Origin: Trebonia sp036509215
GTDB lineage: Bacteria; Actinomycetota; Actinomycetes; Streptosporangiales; Streptosporangiaceae
Direction of reading: 5' to 3'
Assembly: GCA_036509215.1 (NCBI GenBank)
Contig: DATCGA010000192.1
Location: 1-24,040, forward strand
Length of the DNA stretch: 24,040 nucleotides
Position 1 is the stretch's first letter. Every line of letters starts with the position of its first letter. The position numbers and the translations under genes were made by a program. Positions 7,609-14,079 of the stretch are shown in pieces. The notes beneath the pieces were generated by a model. It searched no databases. It saw only the letters and a list, made by a program, of their open reading frames with translations, and was not told where the DNA came from.

Positions 7609-7626
7609 TGGTTTCACGTGAAACCA
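7609..7626. promoter_or_regulatory. parS: parS site 2 (perfect, 18-bp palindrome)
   Basis: TGGTTTCACGTGAAACCA. The 14-base core (7611-7624) is identical to the parS consensus and the palindrome extends two bases on each side. The centres of the two sites are 41 bases apart, about four helical turns, so ParB dimers would sit on roughly the same face of the DNA. The site lies about 130 bases before the parB start codon. Confidence 0.95.
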
Positions 7627-7754
7627 GCGTCCATGAAGCCGCTCAAACGACCGCCGCTTGGCATTACATTGGACTGACGGCCACCACTCAGGCCACCCTT
7701 CGACTGACCCGGGGCCGTCTCCGCGGCTACACGAGCACGTACACAGGAGAAACA

Positions 7755-8762
7755 GTGGCGCAGCAACGGCGAGGCCTCGGCAGGGGCCTCGGAGCACTCA
7801 TCCCGGAAGCTCAGCGCGCGGAGCAGGGCGCCGTCGGATCGGTCGGCACCACCCAGGGCGCGGTCGGCCTCATCAACTCCGAGCGCCCGGGAGGCTTTGC
7901 CGGGGGGCAGCCCTCGGCCGACGCCGACAACGGGCTTCGCCAGATTGACGGCGCCTACTTCGAAGAAGTGCCGATCAACGCGATCACGCCCAACCCCCGT
8001 CAGCCGCGCCTGACGTTCGACGAAGACGCGCTCGAGGAGCTCGCCGCCTCCATTGCCGAGGTCGGGCTTCTGCAGCCGGTAGTGGTGCGCAAGCTCGGCC
8101 CCGGCCGCTACGAGCTCGTCATGGGCGAGCGCCGGATGCGCGCGTCCCAGCGAGCCGGACTCGAGTACATCCCCGCCATCGTCCGCGAGACGTCCGACAA
8201 CGACATGCTTCGCGACGCGCTGATCGAGAACCTCCACCGGGCGCAACTCGACCCGCTGGAAGAGGCCGCGGCCTACAAGCAACTGCTCGACGACTTCGGC
8301 GCCACCCACGAACAGCTCGCGCAGCGCATCGGCCGCTCCCGCCCCCACATCAGCAACACCCTCCGCCTGCTCAACCTGCCACCCGCGGTGCAGAAGCGGG
8401 TCGCCGCGGGCGTCATCAGCGCCGGCCATGCCCGCGCTCTTCTCGGGCTCGACTCGCCGCTCGCCCAGGAGCGCCTGGCTCAGCGGATCGTCTCGGAAGG
8501 ACTCTCGGTCCGCACAGTCGAGGAGATCGTCACCCTCAACGAGGACCAGTCAGAAAAGGCCGCCCGGCGACCGGCCACGGCCAAGCCAGTCGCCCCGGCG
8601 CTGCGTCACCTCTCCGACCGACTCTCGGATCTGTTCGAGACCCGGGTCAAGGTTGAGATGGGCCGCAACAAGGGCAAGATCACCGTTGAGTTCGCCACCA
8701 TCGACGACCTCGAGCGCATCGTCAAGGCGATGTCCCCAGAAGTGGACGGCTCTGAGTCCTGA
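7755..8762 (+). CDS. parB: Chromosome-partitioning protein ParB
   Basis: CTP-dependent DNA clamp that loads at parS and spreads to build the segregation complex near the origin; 335 residues from GTG 7755. The start VAQQRRGLGRGLGALIP is the ParA-interacting N-terminus typical of ParB, and AGGAG lies five bases upstream. The frame is open further up to 7608, but that extension merely translates parS site 2 (VSRET) and is unlikely to be protein. The N-terminal CTP-binding domain contains GERRMRASQRAG (124-127 for GERR), with ENLHRAQLDPLEEA after it. The helix-turn-helix is at about 181-210 (THEQLAQRIGRSRPHISNTLRLL), and the C-terminal dimerisation domain ends KGKITVEFATIDDLERIVKAM. parB lies on the opposite strand to parA and so must have its own promoter, probably in the 7627-7750 stretch. 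Confidence 0.96.
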   Translation: MAQQRRGLGRGLGALIPEAQRAEQGAVGSVGTTQGAVGLINSERPGGFAGGQPSADADNGLRQIDGAYFEEVPINAITPNPRQPRLTFDEDALEELAASIAEVGLLQPVVVRKLGPGRYELVMGERRMRASQRAGLEYIPAIVRETSDNDMLRDALIENLHRAQLDPLEEAAAYKQLLDDFGATHEQLAQRIGRSRPHISNTLRLLNLPPAVQKRVAAGVISAGHARALLGLDSPLAQERLAQRIVSEGLSVRTVEEIVTLNEDQSEKAARRPATAKPVAPALRHLSDRLSDLFETRVKVEMGRNKGKITVEFATIDDLERIVKAMSPEVDGSES

Positions 8763-8831
8763 GGATCCTCGAGATCTACGGGTCTTAAAGGTCAAAGTCA
8801 AAAACTGACGCGGCGGCGGGGCTGGCGGCGA

Positions 8832-8880
8832 GGGTAAATTTGCTGCGGACGCTCCTTCGGAAGGTCCGCAGAAATTTCCC
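8832..8880. repeat. Bulged inverted repeat downstream of parB
   Basis: The core stem CTGCGGAC (8843-8850) pairs with GTCCGCAG (8864-8871) around a 13-base loop. It continues outward through AAATTT (8836-8841 and 8872-8877) and GGG/CCC with two single-base bulges. An outer pair GGCGAGGG (8827-8834) and CCCTCGCC (8891-8898) could form an alternative stem. It may act as the parB terminator, although no T-tract follows. Confidence 0.6.
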
Positions 8881-9050
8881 TGCGCCCCCTCCCTCGCCCG
8901 CTGGAGGACCCCCGATCCAGCTGTCTGCTGCCGGGCACAGGTGTCTGCTCCGGGGTCTGGGCGCAGGCCCGGTTCGCACCGCGTCTTCAACTCGGCGTGG
9001 ACGCGAATGCGCCTGCGAGTCCGGCAAAAACGAAATAATGACTCACATGG

Positions 9051-9068
9051 CTTGCGCCCTGGCGCAAG
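9051..9068. promoter_or_regulatory. 18-base operator-like dyad
   Basis: CTTGCGCC-CT-GGCGCAAG: perfect 8-base arms around two central bases. The spacing is too short for a hairpin and fits a dimeric-regulator site better. It lies a few bases after the AT-rich stretch AAAAACGAAATAATG (9026-9040). With no gene downstream its role is unknown. Confidence 0.4.
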
Positions 9069-9157
9069 GGCTTGACCCCACAGGTAGCCGCGATCCGACG
9101 CGCACCCCTGACCACCCGGGCACGCGGTTGCATCGTCGGCGACAGCGCCGGGATTCT

Positions 9158-9273
9158 GTCGATGGCGTAGGTGACAGGAAGCGTGTCCTGTCACCTACGC
9201 CATCGACCGGCCCTATTGGTGTCTGTGGCGTAGCCGACAGGTTCCGTTTCGGGTCGATGGCGTAGCCGACAGG
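9158..9273. repeat. Four-copy palindromic repeat cluster
   Basis: Four copies of a 21-22 base unit with core TGGCGTAGnnGACAGG. Copy A (9158-9179) and copy B (9186-9207, inverted) are perfect reverse complements with a 6-base spacer, giving a 22-bp stem. Copy C (9221-9241) and copy D (9253-9273) are direct copies with CC instead of GT inside the core. Copy D also sits in a weaker palindrome, GGGTCGAT (9251-9258) with ATCGACCC (9283-9290). It resembles REP-type intergenic repeats or a bidirectional terminator. Confidence 0.75.
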
Positions 9274-9369
9274 GGACCCCGAATCGACCCCACCGGTGAG
9301 AGGCTCCGGAACCGGCCACAGACGGCACGGACGGGGATCCTGAAATCTTCTCTGACCCACAGGCCCCAC

Positions 9370-9406
9370 GGTTCAGGCTTGGATTTTGACTTTAAGCCTT
9401 TGAACC
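9370..9406 (-). terminator. Hairpin directly downstream of parA
   Basis: GGTTCAGGCTT (9370-9380) pairs with AAGCCT (9394-9399) and GAACC (9402-9406), with a 2-base bulge and a 13-base AT-rich loop. It begins six bases after the parA stop on the minus strand. No U-tract follows, so it could end or stabilise the parA message rather than be a classic terminator. Confidence 0.5.
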
Positions 9407-9411
9407 TGAGG

Positions 9412-10335
9412 TCAAGCAGTAACAGCCCTGTACGCCAGCTCGCGAGCTGCTTCGGTGTAGGCGACAGCGCCTGACGACGAGGGGTCGTAGGTGATGACGG
9501 ACTGACCGTAGCTGGGGGCTTCCGAGACCCGGACCGAGCGGGGGATGATCGTGTGCAGGACGACCTCGGTGAAGTGCTCGCGGACGTCGTCGGCTACCTG
9601 GGTGGCGAGGCGGGTGCGGCCGTCGTACATGGTGAGCAGGATGGTGGAGATCTTCAGCTTCGAGTTCAGGTGCGCGCGGACCAGCTCGACGGTCCGCATC
9701 AGCTGCTCCAGGCCCTCGAGCGCGTAGTACTCGCACTGGATCGGGATCAGCACTTCCTCGGCCGCCACCAGCGCGTTGACCGTGAGCAGGCCGAGCGACG
9801 GCGGGCAGTCGATCAGCACGTAGTCGAATTGCGAGGTGTCGAGCTTATCGATCGCGCGGGACAGCCGACCCTCGCGCGCCACCATCGGGACCAGCTCGAT
9901 CTCCGCGCCGGCCAGGTCGATGGTGGCGGGCGCGCAGAAGAGATTGGGCATCTCCGGCACCTCGGCGATGATCTCGCCCATCGGACGCTCGTCGACGAGC
10001 GCGTTGTAGATCGACGCGCGGCCCACGTGGTGATCCACGTTCAGCGCGGTCGAGGCATTGCCCTGCGGGTCCAGGTCGACCACCAGCACCCGGACGCCGT
10101 GCTGGGACAGGCTGGCGGCCAGGTTGACGGCGGTGGTGGTCTTGCCGACGCCGCCCTTCTGGTTGGCCACGGTCATGATCCGGCATCGGCTCGGGCGCGG
10201 CCAGTCTTCCTTGCCCGCGCCGCGGACCCCGACGGCCGCCTCAGCCGCCCGGCCGATCGGCGTGTCCCCAGTGGTCGTCAACGGCGCTTCCGGCACGACT
10301 ACCTGCGATTCTCCTGCTGAGGTTTGCGGCGGCAT
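9412..10335 (-). CDS. parA: Chromosome-partitioning ATPase ParA (Soj)
   Basis: Walker-type ATPase that binds DNA non-specifically and works with ParB-parS to separate origins. From ATG 10335 it has 307 residues: deviant Walker A KGGVGKTT (60-67), LVVDLDPQGNAS, the Walker B-like YVLIDCPPSLGLLTVNAL, and a C-terminus ending SYGQSVITYDPSSSGAVAYTEAAREL. ATG 10335 is chosen because GGAG stands five bases upstream. The frame stays open to 10698 and an ATG at 10509 would give a longer protein whose N-terminus reads VSRGTP over a parS-like site. Streptomyces ParA also has a VSRET-encoding parS near its N-terminus, so the longer form cannot be excluded. It lies downstream of rsmG on the same strand and converges with parB, an unusual arrangement. 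Confidence 0.93.
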   Translation of the reverse strand: MPPQTSAGESQVVVPEAPLTTTGDTPIGRAAEAAVGVRGAGKEDWPRPSRCRIMTVANQKGGVGKTTTAVNLAASLSQHGVRVLVVDLDPQGNASTALNVDHHVGRASIYNALVDERPMGEIIAEVPEMPNLFCAPATIDLAGAEIELVPMVAREGRLSRAIDKLDTSQFDYVLIDCPPSLGLLTVNALVAAEEVLIPIQCEYYALEGLEQLMRTVELVRAHLNSKLKISTILLTMYDGRTRLATQVADDVREHFTEVVLHTIIPRSVRVSEAPSYGQSVITYDPSSSGAVAYTEAARELAYRAVTA

Positions 10336-10396
10336 CTGCTCTCCATCACTGCTGGGGGCACCGTCGACGGCGCCGACGGTTATCACAGCACCGGGG

Positions 10397-10410
10397 GTTC
10401 CACGTGAAAC
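10397..10410. promoter_or_regulatory. parS: Degenerate parS in the parA 5' region
   Basis: GTTCCACGTGAAAC has one mismatch from the 14-base parS core. It lies 62 bases upstream of the preferred parA start, inside the longer possible parA frame. Its position parallels the parS embedded in the start of Streptomyces parA, which supports common origin; binding strength is unknown. Confidence 0.65.
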
Positions 10411-10558
10411 CGCCGCCGCCAGCGCGTTCCGAACCCGGTCCGACCCGGGAACGCCCCGCTCGGTCGAGACCTGCTTAGAGGATTCGGAAAACACGCCGGC
10501 CAGCCGCATCCGCGGCCAGCCGAGCCCGGGCACGCCTGCTGCCAGGGCCGTTCCCCCG

Positions 10559-11257
10559 TCAGGCCACCCCACGCCGACTGCGCTGAGCACCTGCTCGCTC
10601 CTCTCGGCCGTGTCCTCCGATAACGACACGGACAATCGTTGTCGCAGATACGACCCTACCGTGACCGGCTTGCAGAACCTCCGCACTCTGCACGCCAAGT
10701 CGAGACAGGACCGGCTCCGCCGCCTCGAGTTCGGCCGCCGCCGACTGCCCCTTGATCGCGAGCAGCTGGCCGCCGGGGCGCAGCAGGCCGGCCGCCCAGC
10801 CCACGAGCCGATCCAGCGGCGCCACCGCGCGCGCCGTGGCCACGTTGGCCCGGATGCCGGAGGCCGCCTTGTCCTCGGCCCGGGCGCGGACCACGGTCGC
10901 GTTGGGCAGGTCGAGAGCGCTCACGCACTCCTCGAGAAAGACCGAGCGACGCAGCAGCGGCTCAAGCAGCACCACGTGCAGCCGGGGCCTGAGCATCGCC
11001 AGCACGATCCCCGGCAGCCCGGCGCCGGAGCCGATGTCGACCAGCTCGCCCAGCTCCGGCACCAGCTCAGCCGCCAGCGCGCAGTTCAGCAGGTGGCGGT
11101 CCCACAGCCGTGAGGTCTCCCTGGGCCCGATGAGCCCGCGGGTGACCCCGTCGGTGGCCAGCAACTCGACGTAACGCTCCGCCTTGGCCAGCGAGTCACC
11201 GAACTCGGCGACCGCCTCGGCCGAGGGCAGCGGGAAATCGGGTTGATCAGCGGTCAA
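10559..11257 (-). CDS. rsmG: 16S rRNA (guanine-N7) methyltransferase RsmG (GidB)
   Basis: S-adenosylmethionine-dependent enzyme that methylates N7 of G527 (E. coli numbering) of 16S rRNA; its loss gives low-level streptomycin resistance in several bacteria. It has 232 residues. The SAM-binding motif is VDIGSGAGLPGIVLA (from 73), preceded by RETSRLWDRHLLNC and followed by LLEPLLRRSVFLEEC and the ATARAVAPLDRL motif. The TTG at 11257 is supported by GAGGA six bases upstream, which overlaps the jag stop codon (TGAGGA), so translation is probably coupled to jag. The C-terminal tail after about residue 212 is basic and poorly conserved. Confidence 0.95.
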   Translation of the reverse strand: MTADQPDFPLPSAEAVAEFGDSLAKAERYVELLATDGVTRGLIGPRETSRLWDRHLLNCALAAELVPELGELVDIGSGAGLPGIVLAMLRPRLHVVLLEPLLRRSVFLEECVSALDLPNATVVRARAEDKAASGIRANVATARAVAPLDRLVGWAAGLLRPGGQLLAIKGQSAAAELEAAEPVLSRLGVQSAEVLQAGHGRVVSATTIVRVVIGGHGREERAGAQRSRRGVA

Positions 11258-11266
11258 GTGCAGTCC

Positions 11267-11980
11267 TCAGCCAGCGGGGAAGACCACCACGCGCCGGTTC
11301 GGCTCTTCGCCCTCGGACTCGCTCCGGAGTCCGGCGACCGCAACCGCGTCGTGGATGATCTTCCGCTCAAACGGGGACATCGCACGCAGCTTCTTGGGCT
11401 CCCCGGTGCGCGTCACCTCGTCCGCGACCGAACGGCCGAGGTCCGCGAGCTCGGCCCGGCGCCGCACGCGGAAGCCGCCCACGTCCAGCATCAGCCTCGC
11501 CCGGGTGCCGGTCTTCCTGTGCACGGCCAGCCGGGTGAGCTCCTGCAGCGCCTCGAGCACCTCGCCGTCGTCGCCGACGAGCTCGTCGAGGGTGGCGCCG
11601 ACGACGGAGACGACCGCCCGGTCGCCCTCCACGTCCATGTCGATGTCGCCGTCGAGGTCGGCGATGTCAAGCAGCCCTTCGATGTAGTCGGCGGCGATGT
11701 CGCCCTCATCTTCGAGGGAGTTCAGATCATCTTCTTCGCCATCTTCATCGTCTTCGTCAGCCTCGTCGGCGACGTCTTCGTCCGCGCCTTCGACTTCGCC
11801 CGTCTCGTCAGCGAGGTCATCGTCGGAGTCCTCGACCTCGACCAGGTCTTCATCCTCGCCAAGGAGGTCGTTGCCATTGATCACGCTGTCCAGCTCCTGA
11901 TCTTCCGGGCCTGCGGCGGGCGCCACCGCTTCCTCGCGACCTACCACCGTGCCGAACCCCTCACCGAGACTATCCCCCAC
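11267..11980 (-). CDS. jag: Jag/KhpB-type RNA-binding protein (KH + R3H)
   Basis: RNA-binding protein encoded after yidC in many Gram-positive bacteria, a member of the Jag/KhpB family implicated in RNA regulation and cell division. It has 237 residues: an unusually acidic Asp/Glu-rich segment (about 26-97), a KH-like domain (about 97-172, GDDGEVLEALQELTRLA) and a C-terminal R3H domain (about 175-237, MSPFERKIIHDAV, then GEEPNRRVVVFPAG). The GTG at 11980 has GAGGTGA just upstream, and this TGA is the yidC stop. The acidic region makes it longer than typical actinobacterial Jag proteins of about 160-190 residues. Its functional Jag N-terminal domain as seen in Firmicutes is not recognisable. 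Confidence 0.9.
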   Translation of the reverse strand: MGDSLGEGFGTVVGREEAVAPAAGPEDQELDSVINGNDLLGEDEDLVEVEDSDDDLADETGEVEGADEDVADEADEDDEDGEEDDLNSLEDEGDIAADYIEGLLDIADLDGDIDMDVEGDRAVVSVVGATLDELVGDDGEVLEALQELTRLAVHRKTGTRARLMLDVGGFRVRRRAELADLGRSVADEVTRTGEPKKLRAMSPFERKIIHDAVAVAGLRSESEGEEPNRRVVVFPAG

Positions 11981-11986
11981 AGTCGC

Positions 11987-13237
11987 TCACCTCTTGCCCG
12001 AAGTACCAGAACCACCAGAGCTACCGGGACTGCCAGAGCGCTTGCTGCGCGCCTGCCGCACCGGCTGCTGCCGGACGACCTTGGTCTCGGGAACCACGGG
12101 AGCCGGCTCCGGCTCCTGCTTGCCCTTGCCGAACCCGAGCAGCCCGCGGCCGCCGGTCCCCGACTTCGAGGAGCTGACCATACCGCTGTTTGCCGTACCG
12201 TTGGCGGTTGATTTGGCCGGCGAGGCCGCAGACGCCGCCGGCTTCGCGGCCGGGACCTTCGCCTTGCCCGCAGTGCCGTTGGCGGCCGAGGTCCCGGTCT
12301 TGGTCGCGGTGCCGGGCTTGCCTGCCGCCTTGGCGGCCCCGTTCGCCTTGGCAGCGGCCAGGCTGCTCTTGATCGGCGCGCTCCGAACGACCCCGCCGTT
12401 GCTCCCGGATGTGGCCGAGGCAACGCCTGTGCTGCCCACGACGGGAAGGTTGCGGAACAGGATGTGCTGCTGCCCCAGTGTCCAGACGTTGGTGGTCACC
12501 CAGTAGATGACCAGGCCGTACTGCCAGTACAGACCGGTCAGGGCGAAGAACGGGGCGATGTACATCATGTTCTTGGACATGCTCTGGGCCATCGCGGCAC
12601 CGGGCTGGTCCGGGTCGGGCATCTGCTGGTTCATCATGCCGCGCTTGGAGCTCTGCCGCATGGTCAGGAACGTCGTGGTGGCGCTGATCGCCACCGAGAT
12701 CAGGATCACGGCCCGCACGGTCCACGACTCGCCTGTGGCCGCCCACAGGAACTTGTCGGACAGCAGGACGCCGAAGATGTGCGCGTGACGAGCGCTCGTC
12801 ACAGTTGCGACCGACAGCCCGTACTGGGGAACGTTCACATGGCCGTTGGTCACCGGCGTCCAGTCGGCGATGGCCTTGAGCACGTTGAACAGCGACCAGA
12901 AGACCGGCAGTTGGGCGACGAGCGGCAGGCAGCCGCCCAGCGGGTTGATGCCGTTCTCTTTGTAGAACTTCATCGTCTCTTCGTTGAGACGGGTCTTGTC
13001 GTTCTTGTACTTCTTGCGGATCTCCTGCAGCGCCGGCATGTGCGACTGCATCTTCCGCTGCGACTTCACCTGCTTGACGAAGAGCGGCACCATGACGAGC
13101 CGCATCAGGCACACCAGGAGCACGATCGACAGACCCCAGGACCAGCCGCTGCCCGCTCCGAACGGCACCGAGAGCGCATCATGGATGCGGCTAATCACCC
13201 ACGCAACCGCGTAGAAGAGCGGGTTGAGGATGCTCAC
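11987..13237 (-). CDS. yidC: Membrane protein insertase YidC
   Basis: Inserts and folds membrane proteins, alone or with SecYEG. It has 416 residues from GTG 13237, which has AAGGAG seven bases upstream and overlaps the yidD stop (GTGA). The frame is open to 13327, but that extension lies inside yidD. About five membrane segments are visible, beginning LNPLFYAVAWVI and SIVLLVCLMRLVMVPLF. R46 in the second segment is the conserved positive residue of the hydrophilic groove. QLPVFWSLFNVLKAI and GLVIYWVTTNVWTLGQQ are family signatures. As in other Gram-positive insertases, the large periplasmic P1 domain of E. coli YidC is absent. The last 150 residues or so (about 264-416) are a low-complexity Ala/Gly/Lys/Ser/Arg tail, strongly basic and presumably cytoplasmic and ribosome-contacting. 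Confidence 0.95.
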   Translation of the reverse strand: MSILNPLFYAVAWVISRIHDALSVPFGAGSGWSWGLSIVLLVCLMRLVMVPLFVKQVKSQRKMQSHMPALQEIRKKYKNDKTRLNEETMKFYKENGINPLGGCLPLVAQLPVFWSLFNVLKAIADWTPVTNGHVNVPQYGLSVATVTSARHAHIFGVLLSDKFLWAATGESWTVRAVILISVAISATTTFLTMRQSSKRGMMNQQMPDPDQPGAAMAQSMSKNMMYIAPFFALTGLYWQYGLVIYWVTTNVWTLGQQHILFRNLPVVGSTGVASATSGSNGGVVRSAPIKSSLAAAKANGAAKAAGKPGTATKTGTSAANGTAGKAKVPAAKPAASAASPAKSTANGTANSGMVSSSKSGTGGRGLLGFGKGKQEPEPAPVVPETKVVRQQPVRQARSKRSGSPGSSGGSGTSGKR

Positions 13238-13515
13238 TGGGTAACTCCTTGGGGCCGGGGAGGCACGGGATCGTATCCGCCAGGATTGAAGGGGTGGCAG
13301 CGGGCGAGCCGACGAACGGTCAGCCACAGTCCCCGCGCCGCGCCGTGACGCCGGAGCGCCTCAAGGGCGTACTCGCTGCAAGAAGGGGCGAACCGGCATG
13401 ATGGGGGAAGCAGCGGGCTGACGAATCGGCGATAGCCGATAACCGGCACGATCAGAAACCGTGCCGCCAACGTCGGCCCGTTACCTTCTGTAAACGCCAT
13501 ATCCGATGCGCTCAT
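13234..13515 (-). CDS. yidD: Membrane protein insertion efficiency factor YidD
   Basis: Small membrane-associated protein (93 residues) that helps YidC-dependent insertion. Family features are FLIVPVIGYRRFVSPLLPPSCRFAPSCSEYALEAL, including the conserved cysteines, and the C-terminal RCHPFNPGGYDPVPPRP. The ATG at 13515 overlaps the rnpA stop (ATGA) and the gene's own stop overlaps the yidC GTG, so the three genes are likely translationally coupled. A second ATG five codons later (13500) is a possible start. Confidence 0.93.
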   Translation of the reverse strand: MSASDMAFTEGNGPTLAARFLIVPVIGYRRFVSPLLPPSCRFAPSCSEYALEALRRHGAARGLWLTVRRLARCHPFNPGGYDPVPPRPQGVTQ

Positions 13516-13886
13516 TCCTGGCGCAGCGCCCCTACCTGCCGCCGGAGCAGTCGTCCGAGAACCAGGTCAAGATCGGCGACCAGATCTGCCTGGCGTGCGC
13601 CTGCAGCTGCCGGATGAGCACGCAACACGAGCAGGCAACCCCCAGGAAGCGAGGCGATCCGCCTGCGCATGAGTTCCCGGAGCCGTCGCTTTACCCGGTT
13701 GCGAACCACCGCCGAGCCAACTGCACGGCTAACAACAAAGCCTACCTTCGGACCGGTATCGCTTGGAACCGGCCCGGCGGGTATTAGCAGCGCTCCGGAG
13801 ACGACGGAACCACCGGCCCGGCGGCCCGAGCGCAGCGTGCGCCGGAACTCGTCCGGGCTCCTCATCCGCGTCTGCTGGGGCAGCAC
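13512..13886 (-). CDS. rnpA: Ribonuclease P protein component
   Basis: Protein subunit of RNase P, which binds the RNA subunit and tRNA 5' leaders. It has 124 residues. The conserved RNR motif is in VVRNRVKRRLRELMRRRI (R62-N63-R64), with KVGFVVSRAVGSAV before it and the N-terminal MLPQQTRMRSPDEFRRTLRSGRRA. Two adjacent GTG codons could start it (13889 and 13886). AGGAGG is only one base from the first and four from the second, and starting at 13886 gives the usual M-L-P N-terminus, so 13886 is chosen. It is separated from rpmH by 55 bases. Confidence 0.94.
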   Translation of the reverse strand: MLPQQTRMRSPDEFRRTLRSGRRAGGSVVSGALLIPAGPVPSDTGPKVGFVVSRAVGSAVVRNRVKRRLRELMRRRIASLPGGCLLVLRAHPAAAGARQADLVADLDLVLGRLLRRQVGALRQE

Positions 13887-13941
13887 CACACCTCCTGCGC
13901 AGCCTTGGCTGCCCGCCCGGTTAGCCCGCTGGCGAGCCGGG

Positions 13942-14079
13942 TCAGACGGAGATCTGCTCGCGGCCCTTGCGGCGGCGGGCGGCGAGCACGGCGCGGCCGG
14001 CCCGGGTGCGCATGCGCAGGCGGAAGCCGTGGACCTTGGCCCGCCGACGGTTATTCGGCTGGAACGTACGCTTGCTCAC
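13942..14079 (-). CDS. rpmH: Large ribosomal subunit protein bL34
   Basis: A 45-residue ribosomal protein. It begins MSKRTFQPNNRRRAKVHGF, continues with RLRMRTRAGRAVLAARRRKGR and ends EQISV, the standard bL34 sequence and length. The start is GTG 14079 with GGAG five bases upstream; the stop is TGA at 13942-13944. It is the first gene of the minus-strand run rpmH-rnpA-yidD-yidC-jag-rsmG and divergent from dnaA, the classic bacterial origin arrangement. Confidence 0.97.
   Translation of the reverse strand: MSKRTFQPNNRRRAKVHGFRLRMRTRAGRAVLAARRRKGREQISV

Larger units (their letters stand above)
8763..9411. other. Gene-free convergent gap between parB and parA, rich in inverted repeats
   Basis: I see no believable gene here. 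The open frames are Arg/Pro-rich shadows without ribosome binding sites, and one simply translates the repeats. From left to right the gap holds a BamHI-like palindrome at 8761-8770, a bulged hairpin (8832-8880), an AT-rich stretch 9026-9040 followed by an 18-base dyad (9051-9068), a four-copy repeat cluster (9158-9273), and a hairpin directly after the parA stop (9370-9406). Both flanking genes end here, so no promoter is required, and the hairpins may serve as terminators. Confidence 0.7.

Noticed and set aside
7608..7754. 49-codon N-terminal extension of parB
   Set aside because: It translates parS site 2 and lacks a ribosome binding site; GTG 7755 has one and gives the normal ParB N-terminus.
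8840..9265. Open frame of 141 codons on the plus strand between parB and parA
   Set aside because: Arg/Pro-rich composition, no ribosome binding site, and it runs through the palindromic repeats; looks like a chance frame in GC-rich DNA.
9043..9369. Open frame of 108 codons on the minus strand with repeated LSPTPST wording
   Set aside because: The repeated peptide only reflects the four-copy DNA repeat; no start signal and no recognisable domain.
8763..9411. CRISPR array or tRNA in the parB-parA gap
   Set aside because: The repeats are few, in mixed orientation and unevenly spaced, with no spacer pattern; no tRNA cloverleaf could be drawn.
10336..10698. Full-length 428-codon parA starting at 10698
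   Set aside because: Most of the extension beyond 10559 lies inside rsmG and has no similarity to ParA; an intermediate start at 10509 remains possible.
13238..13327. 30-codon N-terminal extension of yidC
   Set aside because: It lies within yidD; GTG 13237 has AAGGAG at proper distance and overlaps the yidD stop.
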